This document shows positions 26,424 to 34,255 of a stretch of DNA of 64,000 bases, piece by piece (positions within the stretch are counted from its first letter, which is position 1; each line of letters starts with the position of its first letter). A program made the position numbers and the translations under genes. The notes under the pieces are model-generated. The model ran no database searches and was not told the DNA's origin. It worked only from the letters and a program-made list of their open reading frames with translations. This DNA comes from Methanobrevibacter gottschalkii DSM 11977. Its GTDB lineage: Archaea > Methanobacteriota > Methanobacteria > Methanobacteriales > Methanobacteriaceae. The stretch spans positions 20,197 through 84,196 of the forward strand of contig NZ_RKRG01000005.1 in assembly GCF_003814835.1 (NCBI RefSeq), given 5' to 3'.

Positions 26424-26801
26424 ATGAGAAGAAAAAAAGATGATAAGAGGGTTTTATTTTCTCCAAATAGTAATCGTCCAAAGCATTCTAATAAAAGAAA
26501 ATTAAATTTACCTAATTTTCAACGTCAACCTCAACGTTCACGCAAACAAAGTAAATGGGGCAATGTTACTGTATTTCTTATTATTTTAGCTTTAGTTGCA
26601 TTTGTTGTTGGTGCAGGAATGGGGGTATCATTAAGTTTTGATAATGATGATGGTCCTCATTGGAAGAATGTTACTGAAGAGATGACTACTAATTTAAATG
26701 AGACTGATAATTTTACTTATGATGAAGAAGTAGATGGTGTTGATTTTAATAGTAATGAAACATTAACTGAACTAAATGTTACTGTTAAACCATCATATTA
26801 A
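26424..26801 (+). CDS. small basic single-pass membrane protein, unknown function
   Basis: A 125-residue protein with a Lys/Arg-rich N-terminus (about 1-45, including KKDDKRVLF and PQRSRKQSKWG), one transmembrane helix (about 49-70, VTVFLIILALVAFVVGAGMG), and an acidic, Asn/Thr-rich tail. Topology by the positive-inside rule places the basic end in the cytoplasm and the tail outside. It lies 21 bases after the GGDD-palm protein and just before argJ. GAAGTGA before the ATG supports the start. I cannot assign a role. Confidence 0.65.
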   Translation: MRRKKDDKRVLFSPNSNRPKHSNKRKLNLPNFQRQPQRSRKQSKWGNVTVFLIILALVAFVVGAGMGVSLSFDNDDGPHWKNVTEEMTTNLNETDNFTYDEEVDGVDFNSNETLTELNVTVKPSY

Positions 26802-26820
26802 TTAATTTTTTGTGAGTTTT

Positions 26821-28044
26821 ATGGAGTTTATTAAAGATTTATCTGGTGGATTTTCTGTTATAGAAAATCTTATGGTATCTGGAGCTCGTGAAGGTAAATT
26901 TGGCGTTGCAATTATCTATTCACCAAATAGTACAGCATCTGCAGTTTTCACTTCTAATAAAGTAGTTGCAGCTCCAGTTAACTATACTAAAAATGTACTT
27001 AAAAAAGGAATTATTTCAGCCGTTCTTGTAAATAGCGGCAATGCTAATTGTTTTACAGGCAAAAAAGGATTTAAAGATTGTGAAACCTTAGCTGAATTAG
27101 TGTCTAATGATTTAAATCTACCTAAGGATGAAATTGCTATTTCTTCAACAGGAGTCATTGGCCGGGAAATGCCGATTGATATTATTTCTAAAGTTGCTTA
27201 TGAATCACTTTCAAAATTAGGAAACGGCCCTGAAAATTCCCTGGCCGCTGCAAAAGCTATAATGACAACTGATACTTTCCCAAAAGAATGTGCAATTGAA
27301 GTTACATTAACCACTGGTGAAACTGTTAAAATTGCAGGCATTACTAAAGGAAGTGGAATGATTGCTCCAAATATGGGAACCATGCTTTCATTTATTGTAA
27401 CTGATGCTGTAATTCCATCTGATGAAATTAATAAAGCATTAAAGAAATCTGCAGATATCAGTTTTAACATGATTGTTGTTGATGGGGATGAAAGCACTAA
27501 TGATACCTGTCTGATGATGGCTAATGGTACATCTAATGTTGAAGTTGTAAATGAAGGTAAATTGGATTCTAATTTCCAAGAAGCTCTAAATTATATTTGC
27601 ATTGATTTAGCTAAAAAAATGGCTCGTGACGGTGAAGGCGCTACTAAATTCATTGAAGCTAATGTTTACGGTGCAAAAAATGAAACAGATGCAAAATTGG
27701 CTGCAAAATCAATCATATCCTCAAATTTATTTAAATCTGCAGTATTTGGTGGTGACCCAAATTGGGGGAGAATTGTATCTGCAATTGGTTATTCAGGTTG
27801 TGATTTGAATCCTGATATTGTAACAATAGCTATTGCAGATGATTCAGATGATGTGGATCTTGTTTGTAATGGTAAAATTTTAGCATTTGAAAATACTCCA
27901 AATCTTAAAAGAGCTGAAAAAATAATGCAATCAAAAAATGTTAAAGTAAATATTGACATGCATCTAGGTGATGGTGAAGCAACTGCTTGGGGTTGTGATT
28001 TAACATATGATTATGTTAAAATCAATGCAGAATATACTACATAA
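26821..28044 (+). CDS. argJ: bifunctional glutamate N-acetyltransferase / ornithine acetyltransferase
   Basis: A 407-residue ArgJ, which moves the acetyl group from N-acetylornithine to glutamate in the cyclic arginine pathway. It has the self-cleavage site in KGSGMIAPNMGTMLSFIVTD; the Thr after NMG is the expected nucleophile of the beta chain. It also has the ...GDGEGATKFIE region and the C-terminal GDGEATAWGCDLTYDYV motif. The precursor is expected to cleave itself into alpha and beta subunits. The ATG at 26821 is preferred over a GTG at 26812, because that GTG is part of the ribosome site. ArgB is also encoded in this window, at 43702. Confidence 0.95.
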   Translation: MEFIKDLSGGFSVIENLMVSGAREGKFGVAIIYSPNSTASAVFTSNKVVAAPVNYTKNVLKKGIISAVLVNSGNANCFTGKKGFKDCETLAELVSNDLNLPKDEIAISSTGVIGREMPIDIISKVAYESLSKLGNGPENSLAAAKAIMTTDTFPKECAIEVTLTTGETVKIAGITKGSGMIAPNMGTMLSFIVTDAVIPSDEINKALKKSADISFNMIVVDGDESTNDTCLMMANGTSNVEVVNEGKLDSNFQEALNYICIDLAKKMARDGEGATKFIEANVYGAKNETDAKLAAKSIISSNLFKSAVFGGDPNWGRIVSAIGYSGCDLNPDIVTIAIADDSDDVDLVCNGKILAFENTPNLKRAEKIMQSKNVKVNIDMHLGDGEATAWGCDLTYDYVKINAEYTT

Positions 28045-28134
28045 AGAAAACTTTTAAATATATTAAAAACAAATATTTTTATGTTATAGATATAATTTTA
28101 ATATTATTATTATCAATTGGAAGGAGGGGAAAAT

Positions 28135-28239
28135 ATGGCTAAAGTTAAAGGAACTAACAGAAGAACTAGACAAAAAAGAAGTTACACTAAACCTGGTAGT
28201 AAAAGAGGAAGGGGAGTTAAACAAACTTGGAAAAAATAA
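28135..28239 (+). CDS. 34-residue highly basic protein
   Basis: A very short ORF preceded by a near-perfect ribosome site (AAGGAGGGGAAAAT then ATG). The product has about 14 Lys/Arg residues (MAKVKGTNRRTRQKRSYTK then PGSKRGRGVKQTWKK) and no acidic residues, so it is very likely an RNA- or ribosome-binding peptide. From memory it resembles short uncharacterised Methanobacteriales proteins (possibly DUF5350); this is unverified. A TATA-like TTTTAAATATATT lies near 28050. The strong start signal and codon usage argue for a real, highly expressed gene. Confidence 0.7.
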   Translation: MAKVKGTNRRTRQKRSYTKPGSKRGRGVKQTWKK

Positions 28240-28310
28240 TCCTCTTAAATCTTTTTTTATTTATTTTAACTATTTTTGAATTGTTATGAAAATATCATCA
28301 TATTGAAACT

Positions 28311-28332
28311 ATTAAATACTACTTCTTAAAGA
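28311..28332 (+). promoter_or_regulatory. promoter element shared with the second methyltransferase gene
   Basis: ATTAAATACTA then CTTCTTAAAGA, 20 of 22 positions identical to 33609-33630, which lies upstream of a paralogous gene. The TTAAATA core fits an archaeal TATA box about 43 bases before the ATG. Confidence 0.45.
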
Positions 28333-28353
28333 TAATCATTTGGTGATATATTT

Positions 28354-28944
28354 ATGAATGGACATAGAGCTCATGGATTTTCAAGTGTACATTTTTTAGA
28401 TTCTGATGAAATTTTAAATGAGTTGAATCTTAAAGGTGATGAAACTTTCATGGATGCTGGGTGTGGTGATGGCCACATTGCAATAAAAGTAATTGAGGAC
28501 TATCTTCCAAAAGGCACTGTTTATGCAGTTGATGTTTATGGAGCGTCTATTGAAGATATGGAAACATATAAAAATGAAAACAATGTTGAAAATTTAATTA
28601 ATATTGAAGCAGATATTCCTAAAGGAATTCCGGGTGTTGAAGATGAGTCTGTCGATGTTGTTTTGATGGTTAATGTTTTTCACGGATTTAAAGCTTCAAG
28701 AACTATTGATGATGCAATTGAGGAACTTAAAAGAATTATTAAAAAAGATGGTAAAATTGCAATTATGGATTATAAAGCATGGGATGTTCCAAAGGGACCA
28801 CCAACTGCATTTAGAAGTTCTCCTGAAGAATTAGAAGAAATTTTTAATAAGCATGGTCTTAAAATGACTTATCTAAATGAAGAAATTGGTGAAGATATTC
28901 CTGAGGGTAAATCTCATAACTTTATTGTATTCCAAAAAGAGTAA
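28354..28944 (+). CDS. class I SAM-dependent methyltransferase (paralogue 1)
   Basis: A 196-residue Rossmann methyltransferase with motif I FMDAGCGDGHIAIKV (residues about 33-47), an acidic motif II (YAVDVYGAS), a motif near IEADIPKGIPG, and a VDVVLMVNVFHGFKAS catalytic-loop region similar to UbiE/MenG-type enzymes. The N-terminus (HGFSSVHFLDSDEIL) is shared with a paralogue 5 kb downstream. Substrate unknown, probably a small molecule. The start follows GGTGATA. It is a single-gene unit. Confidence 0.83.
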   Translation: MNGHRAHGFSSVHFLDSDEILNELNLKGDETFMDAGCGDGHIAIKVIEDYLPKGTVYAVDVYGASIEDMETYKNENNVENLINIEADIPKGIPGVEDESVDVVLMVNVFHGFKASRTIDDAIEELKRIIKKDGKIAIMDYKAWDVPKGPPTAFRSSPEELEEIFNKHGLKMTYLNEEIGEDIPEGKSHNFIVFQKE

Positions 28945-29172
28945 TTCTGGTTTAAATAGTATTATTATTAGTTTTATTTATTTTTTCAGGATATATTTTG
29001 ATGCTTCGAATATGTCTTTTACAATATATACTTATGAAACTATCGTTGATTTAATTTTATAAAAAGTTATGCTATATTCTCATATATTTATTGAAAAATT
29101 GTAATATATAGTTAAAATAGTAATTATTTCAAAAATACAATATTATTTACATATTATTGTCGATATCTAAAG

Positions 29173-29212
29173 TTTATTTTGATATGAAATAATTTATTTC
29201 GATATGAAAATA
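29173..29212 (+). repeat. tandem 20-bp direct repeats next to a TATA box
   Basis: Two adjacent copies, TTTATTTTGATATGAAATAA (29173-29192) and TTTATTTCGATATGAAAATA (29193-29212), match at 18 of 20 positions. A partial GTCGATATC precedes them. TTTATATATC begins at 29213. The arrangement suggests a regulator array at the mod promoter. Confidence 0.5.
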
Positions 29213-29395
29213 TTTATATATCATTATGTTCTTAAATTATAATTACTAATCATGATAATTAATTTTAATTTAAGATTATTAATGGATGAATGGTAAAATA
29301 TTATAATTGATAAAAAGTTATTATTGATACTGCTTTGATGTGTAAGTTTATTATATTTTAGTTTTGGCAATAAATAGGAATTCGGATTAATATTA

Positions 29396-29415
29396 ATGTA
29401 TATTTATGTATACAT
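29396..29415 (+). promoter_or_regulatory. inverted repeat, candidate operator upstream of modA
   Basis: ATGTATA-TTTATG-TATACAT is a perfect 7-bp inverted repeat with a 6-base spacer about 85 bases before the modA ATG. It could be a dimeric repressor site, for example for a molybdate or tungstate sensor. No regulator gene adjoins it. Confidence 0.35.
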
Positions 29416-29497
29416 ATGGAATTTGTTCTTATTTGTCATTTCATCAAATCTTAAATTACTATATTTGATATATGATTTGTATTTGAGGTGAATAACT

Positions 29498-30301
29498 ATG
29501 AAATCTATGAAAACTGTAGCTGTTGCGATTATAGCAATAGTAGTTATTGTTGCTGTAGGGTTATATCTTACTGGTTCAGTAGGTACTTCAAATGGAGACC
29601 TAAATGGCCAAGATGTTCAATTAGCTGCTGCAGCTAGTTTGAAAAATGTTTATGATGAAAAATTAATCCCTATGTTTGAAGAAAAATATCCTGGTGTAAA
29701 AGTTACTCCTACTTATGCTTCAAGTGGGGATTTACAAAAACAAATTGAAAATGGTTTAAAAGCTGATGTGTTCATGTCTGCTGGCAATAAACAGATGGAT
29801 GCTTTAATCAATGAAAGTTATGTTGATAATGATTCCAATGTTAAATTTTTAGAAAACAAGCTTGTTTTAATCGTATCTGCTGATTCAAATGTGAATGTCT
29901 CTTCATTTGAAGATTTAAAAAATGTAAATGGCACTATTGCTATTGGTGATCCTGAATCTGTACCTGCCGGACAATATGCTAATGAATCATTACATAATCT
30001 TGGTATTTGGGATGATGTTGAATCTAAATTATCTTTGGGAACTGATGTAACAGCAGTATTAAATCAAGTAGCTCAAGGATCTGCTGATTGTGGTCTTGTA
30101 TACACTACTGATGCTAAATCTAGTGATGAGGTTAAAGTAATTTGTGAAGCTCCTGAAGATTCTTTAAAAGATATTGTTTATCCTGTAGCTCCAATTAAAG
30201 ATTCTGAACATGCTGATGCTGCAAACAAATTTATGGAGTTCTTACAAACTCCTGAAGCTCAAAGTGTATTTGAAGACTACGGATTTACAATTCATGAATA
30301 G
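29498..30301 (+). CDS. modA: molybdate/tungstate ABC transporter substrate-binding protein
   Basis: A 267-residue lipoprotein-like or membrane-anchored binding protein: N-terminal hydrophobic segment (AVAIIAIVVIVAVGLYL), then the ModA core with VQLAAAASLKNVYDEKLIPM, YASSGDLQKQIENGLKADVF and SAGNKQMDAL, and the late VYTTDAKSS region. The Ser residues in AAASL and ASSGD are the usual oxyanion ligands. Molybdate or tungstate is needed for formylmethanofuran dehydrogenase. The permease and ATPase genes follow. The start follows GAGGTGA. Confidence 0.92.
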   Translation: MKSMKTVAVAIIAIVVIVAVGLYLTGSVGTSNGDLNGQDVQLAAAASLKNVYDEKLIPMFEEKYPGVKVTPTYASSGDLQKQIENGLKADVFMSAGNKQMDALINESYVDNDSNVKFLENKLVLIVSADSNVNVSSFEDLKNVNGTIAIGDPESVPAGQYANESLHNLGIWDDVESKLSLGTDVTAVLNQVAQGSADCGLVYTTDAKSSDEVKVICEAPEDSLKDIVYPVAPIKDSEHADAANKFMEFLQTPEAQSVFEDYGFTIHE

Positions 30302-30359
30302 ATTCTATTAACTCTATTCATGTAAATAATTAATAATGTTAAAGGAGATATATATTTAC

Positions 30360-31034
30360 ATGATGGATTGGACACCTATTTTAATTTCTATGAAAACTGC
30401 AAGTTTATCAATTTTTATAACTTTTTTTTTAGGTTTAATTGTTGCTTGGGGCATTGTTAAAATTAAAAAGGACTCAATAAAAATAGTACTTGATGGTATT
30501 TTTACACTCCCAATTGTACTTCCTCCTACTGTTGTGGGGTTTTTTTTATTGTATATTTTTGGTGTTAGGGGTCCTATTGGTAGTTTTCTTATAGACTTTT
30601 TTGCTGTGAAAATAGCTTTTTCATGGTCCGCAACGGTTATTGCCGCAGTTGTCATGTCTTTTCCTTTAATGTATCGTTCTGCCAGAGGAGCATTTGAACA
30701 AGTCGATTCTAATTTATTGGATGCTGGTCGTACATTAGGCATGTCGGAGTGGAAAATTTTCTGGAAAGTTTTATTTGCAAATGCATTACCTGGAATTATC
30801 AGTGGTGGAATTCTTGCTTATGCTCGTGGTCTAGGTGAATTTGGTGCTACAGCTATGATTGCTGGTAATATTGCAGGACAAACCAGAACTCTCCCTATGG
30901 CGGTTTACTCCGAAGTGGCTGCTGGCAATATGGGGGATGCTTTTAATTATGTAATATTCATTATTATTATTGCATTTATCGCTATTTTCATTATGGATTT
31001 TGTTTCTATACGTAAAGAAAAACAATGGAAATAG
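30360..31034 (+). CDS. modB: molybdate ABC transporter permease
   Basis: A 224-residue permease with five to six membrane helices and the ModB features PIVLPPTVVGFFLLYIFG and the cytoplasmic EAA-type loop (DAGRTLGMSEWKIFWKVLF), then RGLGEFGATAMIAGN. It pairs with ModA and the ModC ATPase. I place the start at 30360, after the ribosome site AAAGGAGAT. An in-frame ATG at 30336 lies before that site and would put charged residues in front of the first helix. Confidence 0.9.
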   Translation: MMDWTPILISMKTASLSIFITFFLGLIVAWGIVKIKKDSIKIVLDGIFTLPIVLPPTVVGFFLLYIFGVRGPIGSFLIDFFAVKIAFSWSATVIAAVVMSFPLMYRSARGAFEQVDSNLLDAGRTLGMSEWKIFWKVLFANALPGIISGGILAYARGLGEFGATAMIAGNIAGQTRTLPMAVYSEVAAGNMGDAFNYVIFIIIIAFIAIFIMDFVSIRKEKQWK

Positions 31035-31102
31035 ATTAGTATCTGTAAATAGATATATATTTTTTTATTATTTTACTTTTTTAATATTGTGGAGAATAGA
31101 TT

Positions 31103-32140
31103 ATGAGTAATAGATTGCTGAAAGTAAATATCCAAAAGAAACTTAAAGAATTCGACTTGGATGTTGATTTTGAATTGAAAAAAGGTTGTTTGGGTATTCT
31201 TGGTCCTTCTGGCTGTGGTAAAAGTATGACATTAAAATCTGTTGCGGGTATTGTAAATCCTGACAGTGGTGTTGTAAGTTTAATTATGGATGAGGAAACT
31301 ATTTATTATGATTCTAACAAAAAAATTAACTTAAAACCTTAAAAGAGAAATGTGGGCTATTTATTTCAGAATTATGCTTTATTCCCCAATATGACTGTTG
31401 AGGAAAATGTTGCTATTGGTTTACCTAAAGATTATGATGAAAAAATTGTATCTCAAATGATTAAACGTTTTCATTTAGAAGGATTAGAAAAAAGGTATCC
31501 TCGACAATTATCCGGTGGTCAACAGCAAAGAGTAGCTTTAGCTCGTATTTTGGCCTATGGTCCTGATGTTATATTGTTGGATGAACCGTTTAGTGCTATG
31601 GACACTGTCTTAAAAGAAAGATTACGTATTGAACTTATTAATTTGCTAAATGATTTTGATGGATTTTCTATTTTGGTTACCCATGATCGTGATGAAGCAT
31701 TCCAGTTTTGTGATGAACTTATAATATTGGATGAAGGTAAAATTATTGCAAAAGGTGATACTCATGAAGTATTTGAGGATCCAAAGAAAGTTCAAGTTGC
31801 TAAACTTACAGGTTGTAAAAATATTTCTAAAATTGAAGTTATTGATGATTTTCATCTTAAAGCTTTAGAGTGGGGAGTTACATTTAAGGTATCTAAAAAA
31901 ATTTCATCTAATATTTCCCATATTGGGATAAGGGCGCATGATTTTCATCCTGCTGAAGAAAATGATGTTAATGTAATTGATGCTTTAAATTCATCAAAAT
32001 TAGAAAGGCCTTTTGAATGGGAAATAACCTTATCAAATGGTTTGTGGTGGAAAGTTGACAAACAGATTTATGATCATGAATTTGATGTTCCAAAGTATCT
32101 AAAAGTAGATCCTAAAAATATTATTCTATTGGAAGAGTAG
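31103..32140 (+). pseudogene. modC: molybdate ABC transporter ATPase interrupted by an in-frame TAA
   Basis: Two ORFs in the same frame, 31103-31342 and 31352-32140, together make one complete ModC of about 345 codons. The first holds Walker A (GPSGCGKSM). The second holds the Q-loop (GYLFQNYALFP), signature LSGGQQQRVALARIL, Walker B VILLDEP and a C-terminal TOBE-like region. The TAA at 31340-31342 sits in the INLKP-stop-KRNVGYLFQ context, where relatives have Gln, so a single C-to-T change in CAA explains it. Either the gene is inactive here, the stop is read through, or the base is a sequencing error. It is not a TAG pyrrolysine codon. Confidence 0.82.
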
Positions 32141-32277
32141 TCCAATTTTGACAGCATTTTCAAAGTAAAATTCCTATCAGATCTTTTTAGTTAATAAATT
32201 CGAAAATAATAAAAACTTCTTTTCAAGTTGTAATTTTAAGTAAATGTCTATAAAATGAAAAGGGGGGATTTAGAAAT

Positions 32278-33462
32278 TCAGTCATTTGCTAGATTGTCAA
32301 AGTATCCTTGGATAAATATGACTGGTGTTCCCTTATCTCCAGAACCGCTTGTTAAATCACATAGTGAACCGATTAAATCAGTTAATCTTCTTGGTGTGGT
32401 TCCTTGTGTAATCATTTGTCCAGTCAAATCTTTGTCTTTGTTTTTAATTTCTTCTTTAATAGCATCTTTTAATTCTTCACCTCTAAGATTTGCGAATTTG
32501 TTATCTGAAACATACTTTAATTTAATTTCATTCGGAGTTCCTATTAATCCACTTGTATGTGCTGGTGAAACAACTGGATCTGCTAATTCCCAAATATGTC
32601 CTACAGGATCTTTAAATGCTCCATCACCATAAACCATAACTTCAATTTGCTTACCAGTAATGTTATTTAATCTTTTTTGAATTTCATTGACTAATTTATT
32701 TCCTGTTTTTGGGAATAATTTTAATTTTTCTTCAGTTGCTTTGTTTGAACCGAGCACTCCGTAATCAGGATTAAAACCGGAGTCTCCAATCGGTTCACTT
32801 AAAACATTGTGCAATCCATAAACATTAGCTCCCTCGGATTTAAGTAATTTTGTTGTTTTTTCTCTTGTATGTATGTCACAAGTTAAAATGTCTTTATTAT
32901 AATCAAGTATTGTTTTTACATCATTGGAAAAAACAAATTCAACTTCACAGTCTTCACTTTCAATTAATTCCCTGTAAAGATCAATCATATTAATTCCAGT
33001 AAATGGGTGTTTCCAGGATCCGAATGTTTTTTTGTATTCTTCTTCAGAAATAACACTTGCTAAATTATATTCACTAGCATCTAAAACTTCTTCGTCTAAA
33101 ATTCCATTTCCCACTTCATCTGCAGGAAAAGAAGTTAAAAGGGTAATTTTGTCCATTCCTCGTGCAATACCTTTTAGAATAATCGAAAATCTATTTCTAC
33201 TTAAAATAGGATTTGTTACTCCTATATTTTTAGAGGGGAATTTGTTTTGCAAATCTTGTGCAACGTCGTCAACAGTTACATAATTTCCTTCTGAAATACC
33301 CACTACTGCTTCGGTAATTGCAACAATATCCTTATTTTTAAATTCAAATCCTTCACTTTCTTTTGCAGCCATAACTGAATCTACAACTATATTTGCCAAA
33401 TCATCATTTTCTTTAATAATTGGTGTTCTTATTCCACGCACAACAGTACCAACACATCTCAT
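32278..33462 (-). CDS. coenzyme F420-0:L-glutamate ligase family protein, long form
   Basis: A 394-residue protein whose N-terminal half matches the F420 ligase fold: GTVVRGIRTPIIKENDDLA at the start, DIVAITEAVVGISEGN next, and later VYGDGAFKDPVGHIWELADP. Classical CofE is about 250 residues, so this is a longer paralogue type found in Methanobacteriales and probably adds glutamate, or another amino acid, to F420 or a related acceptor. It is transcribed alone on the minus strand. A 20-bp palindrome sits in its leader (33495-33514). The exact acceptor is uncertain. Confidence 0.72.
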   Translation of the reverse strand: MRCVGTVVRGIRTPIIKENDDLANIVVDSVMAAKESEGFEFKNKDIVAITEAVVGISEGNYVTVDDVAQDLQNKFPSKNIGVTNPILSRNRFSIILKGIARGMDKITLLTSFPADEVGNGILDEEVLDASEYNLASVISEEEYKKTFGSWKHPFTGINMIDLYRELIESEDCEVEFVFSNDVKTILDYNKDILTCDIHTREKTTKLLKSEGANVYGLHNVLSEPIGDSGFNPDYGVLGSNKATEEKLKLFPKTGNKLVNEIQKRLNNITGKQIEVMVYGDGAFKDPVGHIWELADPVVSPAHTSGLIGTPNEIKLKYVSDNKFANLRGEELKDAIKEEIKNKDKDLTGQMITQGTTPRRLTDLIGSLCDLTSGSGDKGTPVIFIQGYFDNLAND

Positions 33463-33494
33463 ATTTGATTACTCCGAATTATCATAAACAGTTA

Positions 33495-33514
33495 ATTGGA
33501 ATATAAATTCCAAT
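33495..33514 (-). promoter_or_regulatory. perfect palindrome in the F420-ligase leader
   Basis: ATTGGAAT-ATAA-ATTCCAAT is an exact inverted repeat with a 4-base centre, 33 bases upstream of the minus-strand start. A TATA-like ATATAAATAAAT (33532-33521 on the minus strand) lies just upstream, so the palindrome falls at the expected transcription start, as a repressor operator would. Confidence 0.45.
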
Positions 33515-33608
33515 AATCCATTTATTTATATGTTTTTTAGTTATATATACATTAAGATTAATTTTACATCTGTTTAATAAGATTCTTTTACAAAATTATT
33601 TGAAAATT

Positions 33609-33630
33609 ATTAAATACTATTTTTTAAAGA
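33609..33630 (+). promoter_or_regulatory. promoter element shared with the first methyltransferase gene
   Basis: ATTAAATACTA then TTTTTTAAAGA, nearly identical to 28311-28332. It lies about 32 bases before the ATG of the paralogous methyltransferase. Confidence 0.45.
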
Positions 33631-33661
33631 GTATTATCTAGAAAAATTTAATGTGATAATT

Positions 33662-34255
33662 ATGGAGCATAAACATCATGGAAAATCAAGTGCAAAGTTT
33701 CTAGATTCTGATGAGATTTTAAGTGAGTTAAATCTTAAAGGTGATGAAGTTTTTATGGATGCTGGATGTGGTGATGGATACATTACCAAAAAAGCAATCA
33801 AAGATTATCTTCCTAACGGTTTTGTTTATGCAGTAGACAGTTACGATAAGGCTATTGAATTGATGGAAATATATAAAAAAGATAATGCAATTGAAAACTT
33901 GATTAATATTGAAGCAGATATTTCAAAAGGGATTCCTGATGTTGAGGAAGATTCTGTTGATGTTTTATTAATGGTTAATGTATTTCATGGATTTATTGAA
34001 AGTTCCCATCGTGATGCAGTTATTGAGGAGTTATCTCGTATAATTAGAAATGATGGTAGAATTGCTATCATGGATTTTAGACCTGTTGAATTGTCGTTCG
34101 GACCTCCAATTGAAATTAAATGTGGTCCGGATGAGTTGGAGAAACTTTTTAATGAATATCACTTTAAAAAAATTCATCTGAATGAAAAAATGGGTCCAAA
34201 AGGTCCTAATGGGAATTCTCATTATATTATAATATTTGGAAAGGAGCAATTTTAA
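33662..34255 (+). CDS. class I SAM-dependent methyltransferase (paralogue 2)
   Basis: A 197-residue paralogue of the enzyme at 28354, with the same N-terminus (SSAKFLDSDEILSELNLKGD), motif I FMDAGCGDGYITKKA and VDVLLMVNVFHGFIES loop. The two copies differ throughout, so the duplication is not recent. The ATG at 33662 follows GTGATAATT, and a GTG at 33653 is part of that ribosome site. The stop is directly followed by the ATG of the cytidylyltransferase gene, so it may belong to that operon and act on the same polymer or metabolite; that is inferred. Confidence 0.8.
   Translation: MEHKHHGKSSAKFLDSDEILSELNLKGDEVFMDAGCGDGYITKKAIKDYLPNGFVYAVDSYDKAIELMEIYKKDNAIENLINIEADISKGIPDVEEDSVDVLLMVNVFHGFIESSHRDAVIEELSRIIRNDGRIAIMDFRPVELSFGPPIEIKCGPDELEKLFNEYHFKKIHLNEKMGPKGPNGNSHYIIIFGKEQF

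Larger units (their letters stand above)
28945..29497 (+). promoter_or_regulatory. long regulatory region upstream of modABC
   Basis: A 553-bp gap with no credible gene. It holds T-rich sequence after the methyltransferase gene, tandem 20-bp repeats beside a TATA box near 29213, and a 7-bp inverted repeat at 29396-29415. A second TATA-like TATATTTGATATATG lies near 29462, and GAGGTG precedes the modA ATG. If the upstream promoter is used, the leader would be about 260 nt, long enough for RNA-level control; I see no known riboswitch. Confidence 0.45.

Noticed and set aside
31340..31342. Recoded stop (pyrrolysine or selenocysteine) in modC
   Set aside because: The codon is TAA, not TAG or TGA, and the expected residue is Gln. 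A nonsense mutation or sequencing error is simpler.
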